This document shows positions 33,182-45,414 of a stretch of DNA of 64,000 nt, in pieces. Both the position numbers and the translations under genes were made by a program. Below the pieces are notes generated by a model that made no database searches, was not told the DNA's origin, and saw nothing but the letters and a program-made list of their open reading frames with translations. The DNA comes from Marasmius tenuissimus (lineage: Eukaryota; Basidiomycota; Agaricomycetes; Agaricales; Marasmiaceae), in assembly GCA_029532415.1 (NCBI GenBank), contig JAQOTA010000050.1, positions 1,240,001-1,304,000 of the forward strand, written 5' to 3'. How positions within the stretch are numbered: the stretch's first letter is position 1; each line of letters opens with the position of its first letter.

Positions 33182-36030
33182 ATGCCCTCACCGAGGACGG
33201 AGCTTCTGTCAAACCTAGGAAATGAAAGCGCCGACAACGACCGGGAAGCTCGATTACGACGTGGGCCCACAGAACGGTATCGTCGAGAACGCGAATCTGT
33301 TTACAAGCATACCTCACACAACGACCTCCTGCGTGTTCTTATAGAGCAGGAGTACGAGGCTTCGAAGATGCGCAAGACATTGTACATGGTTTTTGCTCAG
33401 TTGGAAGGAGAAACTCAACGTGCCAACGAGTTTCAAAAACAGGTTGAGGAAACCTTGTCGCGTGTCGGCTCTTTGAACCAGAGGACTTTGGATGCAGAGG
33501 CTGAGGCACGGTCGTTGAGGGAGGAGCTGAATTTGTACAAGATTCATTACGAGATGGCCCAGAATCGAATCACAAAAGCTCAAACTGTGCTCGCCACCTT
33601 ACGATCACAGAAGGATGACGCGGAGACGATGGCCCGGAAAGCCCGAGGCGACGCTCGGAAAGTCAAGGAAGTGCTGGGCGTTTGGAAGGCGAGAGAGGAG
33701 GGGAGGAAGCAAGGTTTCGAAGCTGGCTGGCGGCGAGCACGTGCGGAATTTGGTCTCTCGTCAAATGGGGGAGTATTATCCCTGCCTTATGAATCTGCAG
33801 AGGGCCAGATGATACAAACCACTCAGGGAGGATCTCCAGAGTTAGGCTACGACGATGATTTTGGAGACGATATTTCATACATGGCACCAGCCGCAAACGC
33901 AGAAGAGCTGCGTATCCCAGATCCACCCCCAGACCCTTTTCATTCATCATTGCCACGCCCTGCCGCGTCCTCGTCGGGCCATCGGCCAACTACAAGCCAT
34001 CACTCCCATTCGGCTGAATTCGAACCTGCTCCGCCTGTCCCCCAAAACATACCTCCCAGTCAACCGCCACCTCCTCGTGCCCCTTCTGCTCTGGGTGCTC
34101 GGACACCCGCTATGGAAAGGTTTTCTATCAATATACCTCCTGCAGACTCCGTAGTCGTAAACCAAAACATAAATCCTCCCAAACCGACCCGCACCAATTC
34201 CCTGAAACGACTCGCCGCTCCACTGACATGGCGTCCAGGTGCCCATCGAGATCGTCCCCCTTCACCCCACCCTCCAGATAACTACATACCTTCAATAACG
34301 GAGGAGGGCATCATCACCTTACCTCCGCCTCACGAGATGGGAGATTATGTCCCCACCCCCCGTTCTCAGCTCACAGACCTTCCAGAAGCTCATCACAACC
34401 GAAGCGTTAGTCTGGATGCCGGTTTGGGGGCTGCTAGGTTAGCGAATTCGTCAGCAGGTCGGACACCTCGGTTGGATGCTTGGTATGGCGATCTCGATAA
34501 CAGAGGCACCCCGTCGCTCGCGGGGCGCGATCCTGGTGGAAACCAAACCGCGCCTGGGCACCAGCAGCCGGGCGGGTCCTGGTACACCACCCAGGGAACA
34601 GCTTCTATTCAGTCGCAGGACTATGCCTACCCTGAACCCATTCACCGCCGTCAAGCATCACTGGACTCTAATCTCACGGGCGACTCGCGTATATCCAACA
34701 TGGATATCCTGAGAGGTCCCGAAGATACGTTTGATGACGCTGAGCCCGCTCAAAAGCAGGGTGGTACGTTCAAGAACATATTTCGCAATCCACTCAAGGG
34801 GAAGGGGAAAGCCCGGCAATTGAGTGTCATTAACGAGAACCCTCTAAGTCGACAGGGAAGTCTCAATGCCCATCCTCATCCCCAAGCGTCGCCACGCAGA
34901 GAGCCAGTCCCTAGCCCTTCTCAATTCTCCCCGCGTGCCCCTAGCCCCCAGCCTTATACGGTCCCATCGGGACAAGGGCAAGGATATGGTCCTGAGGCAA
35001 GACATTCCCATTCCAATTCTAACTTCAGTCAGCGTTCTACCGATGTGAGCTATTTCCAGGGAAATCTGTATGTTAAACCCATCTGACATGTTTGTTTTTT
35101 CCTGTTGCAGCTGCGAAACGATCGGCCCCCTCGAAACGTTCGCGTGCCAGCTCAGCTGACGGTCCCAGCGCCACTTTCACCGCAAAACCAGAGAGTATCT
35201 AGGACGGTCTCGCCTGAACAGATGATGCAACAACAGAGAATGCGGACAACGTCCGCCAGCTCAATGGGCTCAGGGTTTTACCAAAATCCTCCCAGTCAGA
35301 CCCGAAGCAACCGCTCATTTGCTCCAAGCATGCACAGCCAGCCAAGTTCCGACAGAGGGGGTGCGAGAAGGATGGGATCAACTACTAGCCCTCCTGTGGG
35401 AATCACTGTCGAGCCCCCCGTAAGATCTATCAACTATTCGACCATTCCCAGTCTCTGATATCTTTGTTCTCTTGCCAGTCTCAAACACCCTCCGAACAGC
35501 CTCCTGTAATGCCAAGCGGGGGTACATCGCGGATATCTCTCAACCCAGATCCCCAAGCAAGCCCTAACCGCTTTCAGACCAACGCTGGAACCTCGTCACC
35601 GCGACCGCCGTCTGACAGACTCCATTATCCATACCCTCGTCCTGATGACTGGGTCGACACAGTGCCCAACACCCCCGAGAGCGCTCCCATGACGTGGTCC
35701 GTGCCTCCTTCGTCAAACAAAGGAAAAGCCCGCGCAGACCCTTACGACCCACAACGACCGATAACTCCCTCGAACAACCACTACCGTTCCTCCTCCCGAT
35801 CCGGTGCACCCAACGGTGCGCCCTATCCTAACACCCTGGACACGTCCGTTCCAAACGAAGGAGGGTCCAACCTCAAACGCGTGTCCTCCAATGCATCCAT
35901 TCGTTCTACGGGTTCTTACTCGCGCTATGACCCCACGACGTATAAAGATCCGGCATTCTTTGGGTCGCAGACTGATCTAAACGCGGGGCCCTCGAGTCGG
36001 GCTGGCAGCGCCCAACGCTCGAATTATTAG
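33182..36030 (+). CDS. Coiled-coil, proline/serine-rich protein
   Basis: About 907 residues from three exons; introns lie at 35,045-35,110 and 35,420-35,478 and both join in phase 0. The start is the first ATG of the frame (33,182, MPSPRTELL); the open frame extends a little upstream but without an ATG. Residues about 45-190 form a coiled coil (VFAQLEGETQRANEFQKQVE, DAETMARKARGDARKVKEVL) ending in a Gly/Arg stretch (REEGRKQGFEAGWRRARAEF). The rest is disordered and rich in Pro, Ser and Gln, with repeated basic patches (KRLAAPLTWRPGAHRDR; NPLKGKGKARQLS) that could be regulatory phosphorylation sites. Low-complexity proteins of this layout are common in Agaricomycetes. The function is unknown. 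A decayed copy of its 3' half is at 40,955-42,710. Confidence 0.85.
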
Positions 36031-36540
36031 AGCAAGTAGTATCTTACGGAGAGGACTTTTGTGACGATATTTGCGTATGTAATCACTGTTCATGTAGCTT
36101 ATTTGTAGTATACTGGGGATTAGTTTTGACACAAGTTATAAGCCATCACCCTCGCTCTGAGCCACTTCTCCGAGACGAAACTCAATTTGGACATTGATGC
36201 CGATGTAAGTATTAGATTGAAGACGTTTGCAGCGGCAGCATTAACATAAAACCAGTAAGCACGGGAAAACGAAGAGGAAATGCAAATAATGGTATAAGAA
36301 GAAAAGGTGACGAAAAATAGAAATATTTTAGTACACACATAACATAGACATGGACATAGGATATCATAACGTTCTTTTAAGTAGGAAAATTAGAAATAAT
36401 TGAGTGTGAGAGCTATATTTCTTTTATACATTACCCATGGGTAGTCATTATCCAAAGAAAAGCAGTAACAACAGAAAAAGCAAGGGGGAAATTTGATTGT
36501 CAAACTAACCATTCGCAGATCACTTCAGCTTTCCGTCGCC
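36031..36540. other. Convergent 3' region
   Basis: AT-rich sequence between two converging genes, holding their 3' UTRs. No gene is visible. Confidence 0.5.
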
Positions 36541-38214
36541 TCAGGCCTTCCCCACGACCCCCGGTACGGTCTGCCCATGCCCCATGGCCACGATCGCCTC
36601 CAACCTCTCCTCAAGTCCCCTCCCGAGACCCTCCCTCTCCCACTCACCTCCGACCAAACCCAAATCATCGAGCGCCTCCCTCTCCTTCACACTAGGGATA
36701 ACCCCAGGCGAGTTCCTTATACTCGGCGCCTTGCTCCCCGCATGCTCCGAAGAGTTAGAGGTAAGCCCAACAACACTAGGGATATGAGGAGGTGGTTCCA
36801 CCGAGTTTGTCAATGTCGAAAGCGGAACCGTCGACACCGGCGCGGACGTTAACAAGTCCGTATACGAGACGAATGATATCCTCTTCGACACCTTCTGTGC
36901 TTGCGGCGACGAAGGGGAGGATAGGGTCTGGGCCGGTTGTCTAGGCGATGAAGCGATCGATTGAGGTGGCGACGATGAAGCAGTCGTCGACGACCTTGGT
37001 GGGGATGTGCTGAACGTGAGAGGTGAAAATGCCTCAATAGCACTTGGTGGGGGAGCGTATGGCACAACCGGTGAGATCATCTGTACATCACGATCCGGAG
37101 AATCGGGAAGGTCCGATGCCCTCTCGCGTGTGGTGGTCTTGGGAGAACTCTCCACAGAAGACGTAGTAGAAAAGTAAGCGGAGGTAGGAGTGGCAGCTGT
37201 CATTGATCCGGGTGTCTGTGTAGATGGATGTGCGTCATGAATATTGGTCTTGGGTCCGGCGGCAGGGACATTTGTGGAGATACTGGGGCGTATGGGGGAG
37301 GTTGGGTGGGGAAGTGAATTTGAATTTGTCGTGGTGGAAGGTTGGGTTGATTGGGATTGGCCAGCTGGAACACTGAACAATAGACTGCCTGGAGCAGGCG
37401 CTGCGGGTATACCTGGAGACGGACTGCGGCTTCTGAAACTCATCGGGCTCTTTCCACCGGCGCTACCATCCGTCAACATAGACATGGCAGGTGCTTCGAC
37501 TGCGACTTGCATTTGATCACCCTCATCCTGGACTCCAGCGAGAATCTCAGCTGCCGAGTCCAAGACGGAAGGGACAGATTGTTCTTCGAGTTTGACGCGG
37601 GGGATTCTATGAGGGTTGACAGATGGTGGATGGGAAGATGGAGATGTTGAATGGTGCAGCTGGTGGGAGGGAGAAGTAGCAATAACAGGCTCAATGTCAC
37701 GTTCAAAGATTGCGCTCGAAGATGAGTGGCTGGAGCAAAAAGTTCAAGTCAGCGGTGAGTCATCGCATGAATGCAAAAATGACAACGTACACAGAAGTAG
37801 GACTGCTTGGAATGGAGGCAGGCGATTTGCTTCCTATTCTCTGAGAGACCCTACGCGAGGAACTGGAAGGGGCTGCTAGAGCACCAGCAGAAGTCATATG
37901 TCTCAGGTCCATTGCTACTTCTACGATATCGTGCAACACAGTCAGCAATGCTTATAGTAATGTGTAGAGGGTCAAAAATTGCTCACCAGGACGGTTCTGG
38001 CTACGGTTTGTAGCATTTTCTGGAAGAGATTACACTTAGTCAACTGCCTTTGAAAATACCATTGACGGGAAATCCTTGGCTCACCTGAGCGAGAATGTGT
38101 TGAATGATGCATATGCACTTCCTGTACAGCACTAGGAGGAGGAGAAGGAGAAGTGGGGCTGATGCGATTTGTTGGGTTTGAACTGGGCGAGGTTGGTGTG
38201 GGTGAGGAGGACAT
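36541..38214 (-). CDS. Ser/Pro-rich conserved protein, function unknown
   Basis: About 490 residues in four exons on the minus strand, start at 38,214 (MSSSPTPTSPSS). Exon joins I could follow read HSTHSRSENATNRSQNRPEV and SPTSVHSSSSAIFERDIEPV. Nearly the whole protein is disordered and Ser/Pro/Thr-rich, so order comes from short motifs: RVKLEEQSVPSVLDSAAEIL in the middle, KRISFVSYTDLL near residue 370 and LVGGEWEREGLGRGLEERLE close to the C-terminus. The last two look like conserved functional pieces and, from memory, recur in other basidiomycete hypothetical proteins. Many SP and TP sites suggest kinase control. I cannot assign a role. It converges with the gene ending at 36,030. Confidence 0.8.
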
Positions 38215-40954
38215 TTTCAAGTTGTAAAAATTGTACAGTCGGGATAGAGCTGTATTAATGTTCTTGTTATTATAGGATTGACTGTGAAAGAAGATGAGAT
38301 TTGTGAGGAGAGAGGTGGTGGTGTTTGGTGAAGTTGCGATGGGGAGATCATATGGTGATGTCGTGATTAGTCAGCATCAAGTTCGGACTGCCACTCGCTC
38401 AGCCACAGTTGGGCGCTGAAAGGCGCTTAGTTACGGACTTCGGATTTCTGGCAGAGTCTGCATGAGCAGGTTGCAATAGTCGCTGTTGGCAGGTAAGACA
38501 GTCTTAATAATCTCCTCGTTACTACAGTGCTTAATCATTATTCCAGAGTTTACCACAAAGACCTGAGGCAAAGTCTCGTTTACCTATCCAGTACATGCAC
38601 TGCCCGCCACAGTGTGGAACTGCCTGGACAGCAACCTAGGTTTGATTATCGCAGACGGAGCCCAGAAATGAACGCCGCTCGGAGCGACCTTGAAAAAACT
38701 AAAGATTTGCATGAAACACAACTGTCGTCGACGGCAGAACAGAACATGATGCATGATACATGATGAGCTGATGATAGCCGGAAATGGTCTGCTGATCAGT
38801 TCCCCCTTGAGGCGATACCTCCAAAGACTTCGGAACTCGTTCAGGGAGGGTGGGAAGCTCAAGGACCGGACACGACAGGATACAGTTCGCAAATGCCAGG
38901 GTTGGCATATCTACGGTCCCTCGTGTGTGAATTACGTCTGAGTTACCGGACCCTCCCAAGGCCAAAATGCAAGACCACTCCCAGTCGCTAAGTACCGCAC
39001 GAGCAGGGTGTGCTGTGATCCCGAGAAATTGAAGCCTTTGCAAACTTCTCTACACATGCTCCATTAGGCTCGGCGCTTGAACACGAAGTTGTGACACCCT
39101 ATACAGGCGCGAGACGCACGACAGCTCAGATACACCCCTACGCTTCAGTATGATAGATCGAAACGGAGATTAGAACGACACAACCTTCCATATGCAGACG
39201 ATGATACGTTTCCATTTCCTGTCGGACGGACAATGATGTTGATAGGATTTCGATCGTTGAAATGAAGATGTGGGGATAGAGCGACGTTGAAGAAGGATAA
39301 TTTTGCGTTTGAGGCGCTGATAAAGCAAGATCCGACGCGTTGAGGGCCTAAGGATCGCATATCCTCCATGCGTGCTCATACTACACCCATCCTTCTGCCC
39401 GTATCGGTTGCGACGACCGTAGAGTCCAACTTGCTGGGTCTGGACGAAGGTTCAAAGAGGCACAAGCGTAGAGCTTCTATACGGTTATTGGTGCGCGAAA
39501 GGGCTGTTTCGACGCTTTTGAGGAGTAGGGGAAAAACAACAACAACAGAAGACAGCGAACGAGACTTGCATGAAAAGCTATTTAGCATGGATGTAATGAA
39601 GAAAAAAAAGCAAGGTGCCGGTAGAAAATAACGTGCGTCCTAGTCCTCGTATAATGGTATTTTGTTTTTGTAGTTGTGAACCAGTTCAGGAATGTTTCCG
39701 AGGAATACTTAGGAATAACGAAAGAGATTGATGATTATGCCTCGATCAGACCAGCCGCCTGGGTCTCTTCAACCACGTTGAAGCACTTGTGCTCCTTTAA
39801 AAATGTCGTCGTCAAGGGGCCTCCGCAATCACAAGCAGCAAACTGAGCTAAGTATCTGGAGAAGGCATCGTGGTTGTGAACTAGAAGATGAAAACTCTTG
39901 AAAACTTCAAGGCCACAGGGCAAACTTCGGTCCCGGAATTGATGTTCTCACGTATTAGTCAGACCGTGCGATAAGATTGCAATCTTATCTCTAGCTGTCT
40001 CCCATCCACCCGCGATCCGGACCTCATGATGTCGCCTCTTCGACTTCCTCGTCTCTTCCCATTCTTCGTGTCGTTAAACTGTCCTTCTCCTGCGAGTGAT
40101 ACCTAGCAGACGACTCTAGATACCACCATCTTTTCTTTAGAGCTGCCCCAGTCATTTGTCCGTCGTTTCAAGGTTGCACTTCGGATGCTCGAATTCCGCA
40201 GATTCCGTGGGCAGCCGTATGCTTTGTCGACCTTGCCTCAACCTCTCTCTCGTTAAGTTCCTGCCCAAACTAGCCTCTCGCTGAGCTACACATTTTCTCA
40301 CTCCGGGTGCGTGGTATATTCTTCAGTTGCAAACTCAATTTGACTCGAAGTTGCAAACCTCAGCCTAAGTACTGGCACGCACTGTGTCGACACTTCAGAA
40401 GTCAGTATGCCGAGAGGGATCAGAACGCCGACAATGTCATAGAAGACAACAGGCAATGACATGCATTTACCGCCCCTACTATAAAGGACGAGAAAAAGGA
40501 GCGACGGGAATGAGTCTCTACTACGGGATTTTTTTGGCAAATTTTGAAATACTCTCTGCCATACCTACAGCGCACGGCTACCTTTAATGTCGCATGTTCA
40601 AGTACTATCAGAAGGCCTGCAATTGTCTCAACGTCACTTCATAACATACACGCGACGGGCTACCCAGTGGATCCAGCCCGCTGTACACCCTCTCCCGCCC
40701 AAGGGCTAAGAGGCTCTAAATCACCCCAGCTTCAAATGAAACATAAGAAAATCGCCTTCACATGTATATGCCTTAATGTTCTGGCGTAAGTCTCGTAGTT
40801 TTTGACTTGCCTCAAGTTCATTGAACCTCCGAATTCCATATACTGAAATTACACCGTCCTGCATTGTCACTGCTTTTCTCATGACCAAGAAACGTTCAAC
40901 GATAATTAATCAGGCTCACAGAGTTCCTCCATGCGTCCAAGTCATATGTCATTA
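38215..40954. other. Long intergenic region with possible gene remnants
   Basis: No intact gene is supported. On the plus strand, about 39,130-39,634, three consecutive pieces of one frame separated by single stops read like coding sequence (DNFAFEALIKQDP; RRASIRLLVRERAVSTLLR; ending KKKKQGAGRK). This could be a decayed gene or an exon chain I failed to join. On the minus strand 39,735-39,923 reads like a C-terminal exon (HDAFSRYLAQFAACDCGGPL). The remainder shows nothing I can name. The 400 bases next to 38,215 must hold the promoter of the minus-strand gene. Confidence 0.4.
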
Positions 40955-42710
40955 GGCGGCGATCTGCGCACACGGTCCCCTTCAAGAGAAGCTCGCCACA
41001 CTAGAAGCGTCCCTCAGGGTGCTATTGGATGCCGCCAGACTTCATAATTCGTCAGCAAGTCGGGGATCTCGGTATCATAATTGGTATGAATACTATCAGA
41101 GATGGCTTATCGCTTACTGGGCGCAAGCTTGGTGTGAACACGGGACACAGCAGCGCTTGTGCACCAGGAGCTGGATCCCCCTCGTATACCAGCCAGTGGC
41201 TGTTTTTTGCTCAGTCACAGGACGATGCTTATCGGGTCTTACTTACCGTCGTTAAGTATCGCTAGAATCTCATCTCTAAGCCCCCTCATACATAACCAAC
41301 ACATATATTTTTAGAGGTCCTCAATGGCCGATCGCGAGGCAGGACAAGGGTCCAAAGCAAGGGATCGCTATGAAAAACATGCTTCGCATCGAGCTGAAGG
41401 GGAAGGGGAAATCCCGGCAATTGAGTGTCGTTAACGGGAATCCTTCCAGCCGTCAGGGGAGTCTCAATGTTTGTCCTCAGGCGGAGCAGTGAGAGTCAAC
41501 CCCGAGTGCTGGTCAGAAACTGTTCTCATCCTCCCGCGTAAATCCTGACGTTCGTCAGCCTCACACAGCTCCATCTGGACAAGAATACGATTCTGAGACA
41601 AGGCCCTCTTATTCTAGTTTCAGTCAGTGTACTGCCGACGTGAGTTGCATCTCTGGAAAGAATGGTATACTAAACCCATCTGATTTTCTATGTGATGTGC
41701 TTTCTTGCGAGAGGATCGGGCCCCTTAGAGCTTTCGCATGCCAGCAGCTAATACCAGCGTTTCTTTCGCCGCTTCAAACTCAGAGGGCATTTGACTGACC
41801 TTAAGCCAATGATGCAGTAGCTGAGAACGTGGAGAACGTCCGCCAGTTCAGTGGGTTCAACATTCCGTCAAACTCCGGTCAATCAGCCATGAACCTCTCG
41901 CCCAGTCACACGCTACGTACACATTCCTACGAGTGGTGGCAGAGGTACTTGAAGAGCGGCAACTTCTGTGGCTGGGAGCAGCCGCCCGTGGCGATCATAA
42001 TCAACCCACCCGTGAGATTCAAGCTATCAGTTGGAATTGCTATTCCCACACACTGATATCTTTCTCTTTATTCTCTTTTCGGTTCCAACATCCCTCCACC
42101 AGACAGCCTCTCATGCTAAGTGGGGCACATCACGGATATTTCTCAACACGGACCTGCAACAAACAACTCCGATCCGACTGCTTTCAGACCAAAACGGGAT
42201 CATGATCTTTGGCCTGCGATCTGATAGGCCTAACATCCACGGCCTCGCTCTGACGATGAATTTTCAGGTACCGGATGTCCCCCAGAGCGCTCCGTTGGCA
42301 CGGTCTACTATCTGCGCCACCCCCGCTTTGCAAAAACAAAGGAAAAGCCCGTGCAGATCCCTGCGGCTCAAGTAAAGCAACGCTGAGCATAAACCAAAGT
42401 TCCAAGTCTCACTGCTTCCCGATCAGGTAGTAGGTACGCCTAGTATCTCTCATTCTACTGGGGGCACTGCTGAGCCTTCTTGCGGGTTGCCTTATCCTGA
42501 CAGTCCCGGTGCGTCCATTCCAGTCTGAGATCTGTGCTCAAGTATGTAGGTCTCTTCTAATCCTGCCGTTTGTTCTAGGACTTCTTACTCACACTACACT
42601 ACGGCATCGCAACGTCCACCGACCCGGTAGGCTCAGACTGAGTTAAGTGCGAGACCCCCGAGTCCGCCAGCATCTTCCCGCCAGCGCTCGCCGCCCGGCG
42701 TTCTAGCGGC
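40955..42710 (+). pseudogene. Decayed duplicate of the 3' half of the proline-rich coiled-coil gene
   Basis: This segment aligns in the same order with about 34,340-36,030. Compare 41,398-41,470 (aaggggaaggggaaa then cccggcaattgagtgtc) with 34,795-34,870; 41,636-41,715, which retains the first intron including its gtgag donor, with 35,035-35,115; and 42,010-42,100, the second intron, with 35,415-35,480. Retained introns show it arose by DNA duplication, not by retroposition of mRNA. The reading frame is broken by many indels and stops. It lies 5 kb downstream of its parent in the same orientation. Confidence 0.85.
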
Positions 42711-43245
42711 CTTTACATGAATATCGTATCTTTCTACACCAATCTTATGATAACCTGCGTAACTCTCGAATAGCTTCCGTATGTATACATGCCTACTTAT
42801 GATTCATCAACCTATGTCGAATCAAAGAATTTGGCCAGGGCAATCAGGACTCGGGACTGAGGAAGGTCGTGGCGTCGGGGACCGAGTCCCCTGAATTAGG
42901 CGGCTACAGAGGAACAACGGTCCTGAGTGCATCTCAACGAAGGGTATTCGAAGGATGTCAATTCTCGTGATTTCTGCCAGTTAGCGGGTACTAAAGTAAA
43001 TAACAGTGCAGATCCAGTGTCAGCTCGAAGTAACATCAACATTCTCTTCGGCCCGAAGGAGATAGCTTGGGTCAAAATCGAAATTGAAGAATAGAAGGAC
43101 CCTACGGTATATAAATGATCTGTGTATACATATTCAAGGTGAGGGGGCATGCGAACTGCCGCCAGGAATTCTTTATAATAGTCTCGGGCATCTCCCAAAT
43201 CTCCTTCTTCCCTCCCCATACTTAATCTTGACTTCCGCTCACACA
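42711..43245. promoter_or_regulatory. Upstream region of the bZIP gene
   Basis: About 535 bases with no gene. The last 60 bases before the start are pyrimidine-rich (cttcttccctccccatac), a usual feature of fungal core promoters, and a tatataaat stretch occurs near 43,110. Confidence 0.45.
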
Positions 43246-43967
43246 ATGACTCGAGGGAGGAAGAAAGACCTCACCATACCTCCGTCTCGTGCTTTGACAC
43301 AACAGAGGGATTATCGTGCACGAAAAGCTCTTTATCTCTCGGAACTGGAGAACCGTTGCGAGCGGCTTCAGGAGGAAAATGAAACACTCCGAGACCAGAT
43401 AACAGCCATGCGAGCTGGTATACCTTGTAGGGCTCCTCCAAATCCTCAAATGGTATTTCCTCAGTCTCGTCGTATAGGACCCCACTGATCAAGCTATTTC
43501 GTTGGATATAGGTAGCAGCCTCTTCCGAGCTGATGTACAATCTGGAATCCGCGAGGCAGTCTCTAGAACAGTTCCAGAGTCTCGCTTATCGGGAGGGGTA
43601 CGCCTCGAACGTTAATGGAGGACCCAGCAGGGGATTTCCAGCAGCCCCTATGAGAAATGAGGACGTCCCGGTTCCTCGCTTGCGCCCTGCGTACCTGCCG
43701 TCACCAGAGCCTTCAGAGTCCTCGCGTTGTTGGACTCCTCCCGCATTGCAAAGGAATAGTTCTGGTGGCGATTCCCCTGAACAGTCTTGGCGGGACGAAA
43801 CCTATAGACCGCCGGAATCACTTCGAAAGCTGCTCTGCACTCCCGCTCCGGGTGAAGCTTTCACGTCCTCTCCCGCCTTCAGCATTCGTTCCCTCGAGGC
43901 GCGAGACTCACCCCCAAGATATGACGACAACAATGAGGGTGCTGCGCACTCGATGGACAGCTCATAA
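43246..43967 (+). CDS. Small bZIP-type transcription factor
   Basis: 220 residues from two exons, with a phase-0 intron at 43,453-43,511. The start (43,246) opens a basic region (TRGRKKDLTIPPSRALTQQR) that runs without a gap into RARKALYLSELENR and CERLQEENETLRDQI, a short leucine-zipper-like heptad series. The C-terminal two thirds are disordered and Ser/Pro/Arg-rich, ending HSMDSS. In the usual bZIP signature N-x7-R the Asn contacts the DNA bases. Aligning the conserved QRxxR places Ala at that position here, so DNA recognition would be non-standard. It is predicted to act in the nucleus as a dimer. Its targets are unknown. Confidence 0.85.
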
Positions 43968-44595
43968 CTCGAGTGGATGAGCTGGGATCTCGCTTCGAAC
44001 AACCCAAATACCCACCAACACTCGGTGTACTTCTACTTACCACTTAAACGCCGTTCTCAATCGAGTCGACCGGCAGTCCCTTCCTTGAGGGCTGGCACTT
44101 CCCTAGATTACCGACCTTATTGTTCACTGTATCCGTACCACCTGCTGTAGAACGATAGTATTTTATCCTTTACAGTTTTCGTTTAAGTGCGTGGGACTCC
44201 GACTAGGAGGCTTACAACGTGAATGTTCTTTCTCTCCCTTCTCGGCGGCGGCGAAATTGAATTTCGACACTCGTTGACATTATGAGACGCCGTTATCGCG
44301 GAACGGTGGGAGCGACGCTGACAGTGATCACATCGCGAATATACCGTGTGACTCTTGGTGCCACCAGAGACAATTCGGATGGTCGGGGAAAAGTTCCGAG
44401 TCTTCCGTCCAGAGGTGGAGGGATAAACCATCGAGCGCAAACCAAGCCTGGTCTCCCGGGGACGTAGTTGAAGATCTTCCACTTCCCACCCTGTGTTTTG
44501 GCCACCGCACCGTTGACCGATCGAAGAACGGCTAGATCGTGAAGCCATAGATTCCCTCTCATGCTTCGGAACAGTAGAGATTGGATCAGAGCATT
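43968..44595. other. Convergent 3' region downstream of bZIP and CGI121
   Basis: The bZIP gene and CGI121 converge here. Minus-strand open frames across 44,183-44,595 are continuations past the CGI121 stop in other frames and show no motif. I see no further gene. Confidence 0.5.
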
Positions 44596-45358
44596 CTATT
44601 GCATAACACTCTTCATAGCCACGGAACTTATAACAAAATCGTCCACAAAGGCATGGTCGTTGCTCTTCTGCCCACTCACAGCATTGAGCTTGTGATACTG
44701 GAAAGGCAGATGGGTTCAGGACGGTTTTGGTTAGGTTCATCAAAACAACTCCCTTACCTTCTTCACCCTCTGCCAATCCGTACTTTCCTTCAACTTAATT
44801 AGAGGTTCCAAAGTGCCATCTACAGCCTTTTTCATTTTCTCCTCGACCTTCGCTGGAGATATCGGCGAGAAATCGCAGATATAGACAACGAGAAGAGTAC
44901 TGCTTGAATCAGTTACTCCATATCGACGGATCGCCTCAGTGATCTAGTCAAAGAGGGTTAATAGAGAACACGATGCGACCGGAAATTCGAGAAGATTACA
45001 TTGTTGGTGGGATTCATTGCAAACAAGATTTCTGAGTGAACTGTTTTGGTTCGCAACGAATTCTGTGACTCGGCAAGCATAGCTTGATGAATCGCAGTCT
45101 GTAAATGTAATTTACTCGTTACCTACATATTGAAACCTGAAATTAATCATAACGTTCGAAGGAGAAGGATGAACGTACGAGCGTAGCATCGATGAAGGCA
45201 AAATTCACCGCTTCTCTCTCCTTCTCCCCGTCATTTCCCTCCATCCTTGATGCATCTATAATCCTCTTGCGAATACTTGAAGCATTGGAAACGGAAGAGA
45301 ACAATGCGACATGAGCAGTGCCAGCACCGGCAACGTGGTCGAAAGTGAAGGATTCCAT
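44596..45358 (-). CDS. CGI121: KEOPS/EKC complex subunit Cgi121
   Basis: Small subunit of the KEOPS (EKC) complex, in which it binds the kinase-like Bud32 and helps recruit tRNA for N6-threonylcarbamoyl-adenosine formation at A37; in yeast the complex is also linked to telomere maintenance. About 190 residues in four exons on the minus strand. The start at 45,358 gives MESFTFDHVAGAGTAHVALF. In-frame joins then give AVNFAFIDATLVTSKLHLQT, AMLAESQNSLRTKTVHSEIL, FAMNPTNNITEAIRRYG and, at the end, DDFVISSVAMKSVMQ. The NPTNNI...A.RR.G motif is the hallmark of the family. Introns are short GT-AG (the first is 45,123-45,178). The gene is head to head with the PDI gene, with start codons separated by only 56 bases. 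All hallmark segments are present. Confidence 0.95.
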
Positions 45359-45414
45359 CTGACAAAGCCAATCACTTTCCTTTCCAAACCTAGTACCTAC
45401 CACGTCGACCGGCG
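45359..45414. promoter_or_regulatory. 56-base divergent start region of CGI121 and the PDI gene
   Basis: Only 56 bases separate the two start codons. Any 5' UTRs must overlap or be extremely short, so core promoter elements for each gene probably lie within the transcribed part of the other. No TATA box is visible. Confidence 0.6.

Noticed and set aside
44183..44776. A 197-codon minus-strand open frame overlapping the end of CGI121
   Set aside because: Most of it reads the last CGI121 exon and intron in the wrong phase; the real exon ends at the stop at 44,596.
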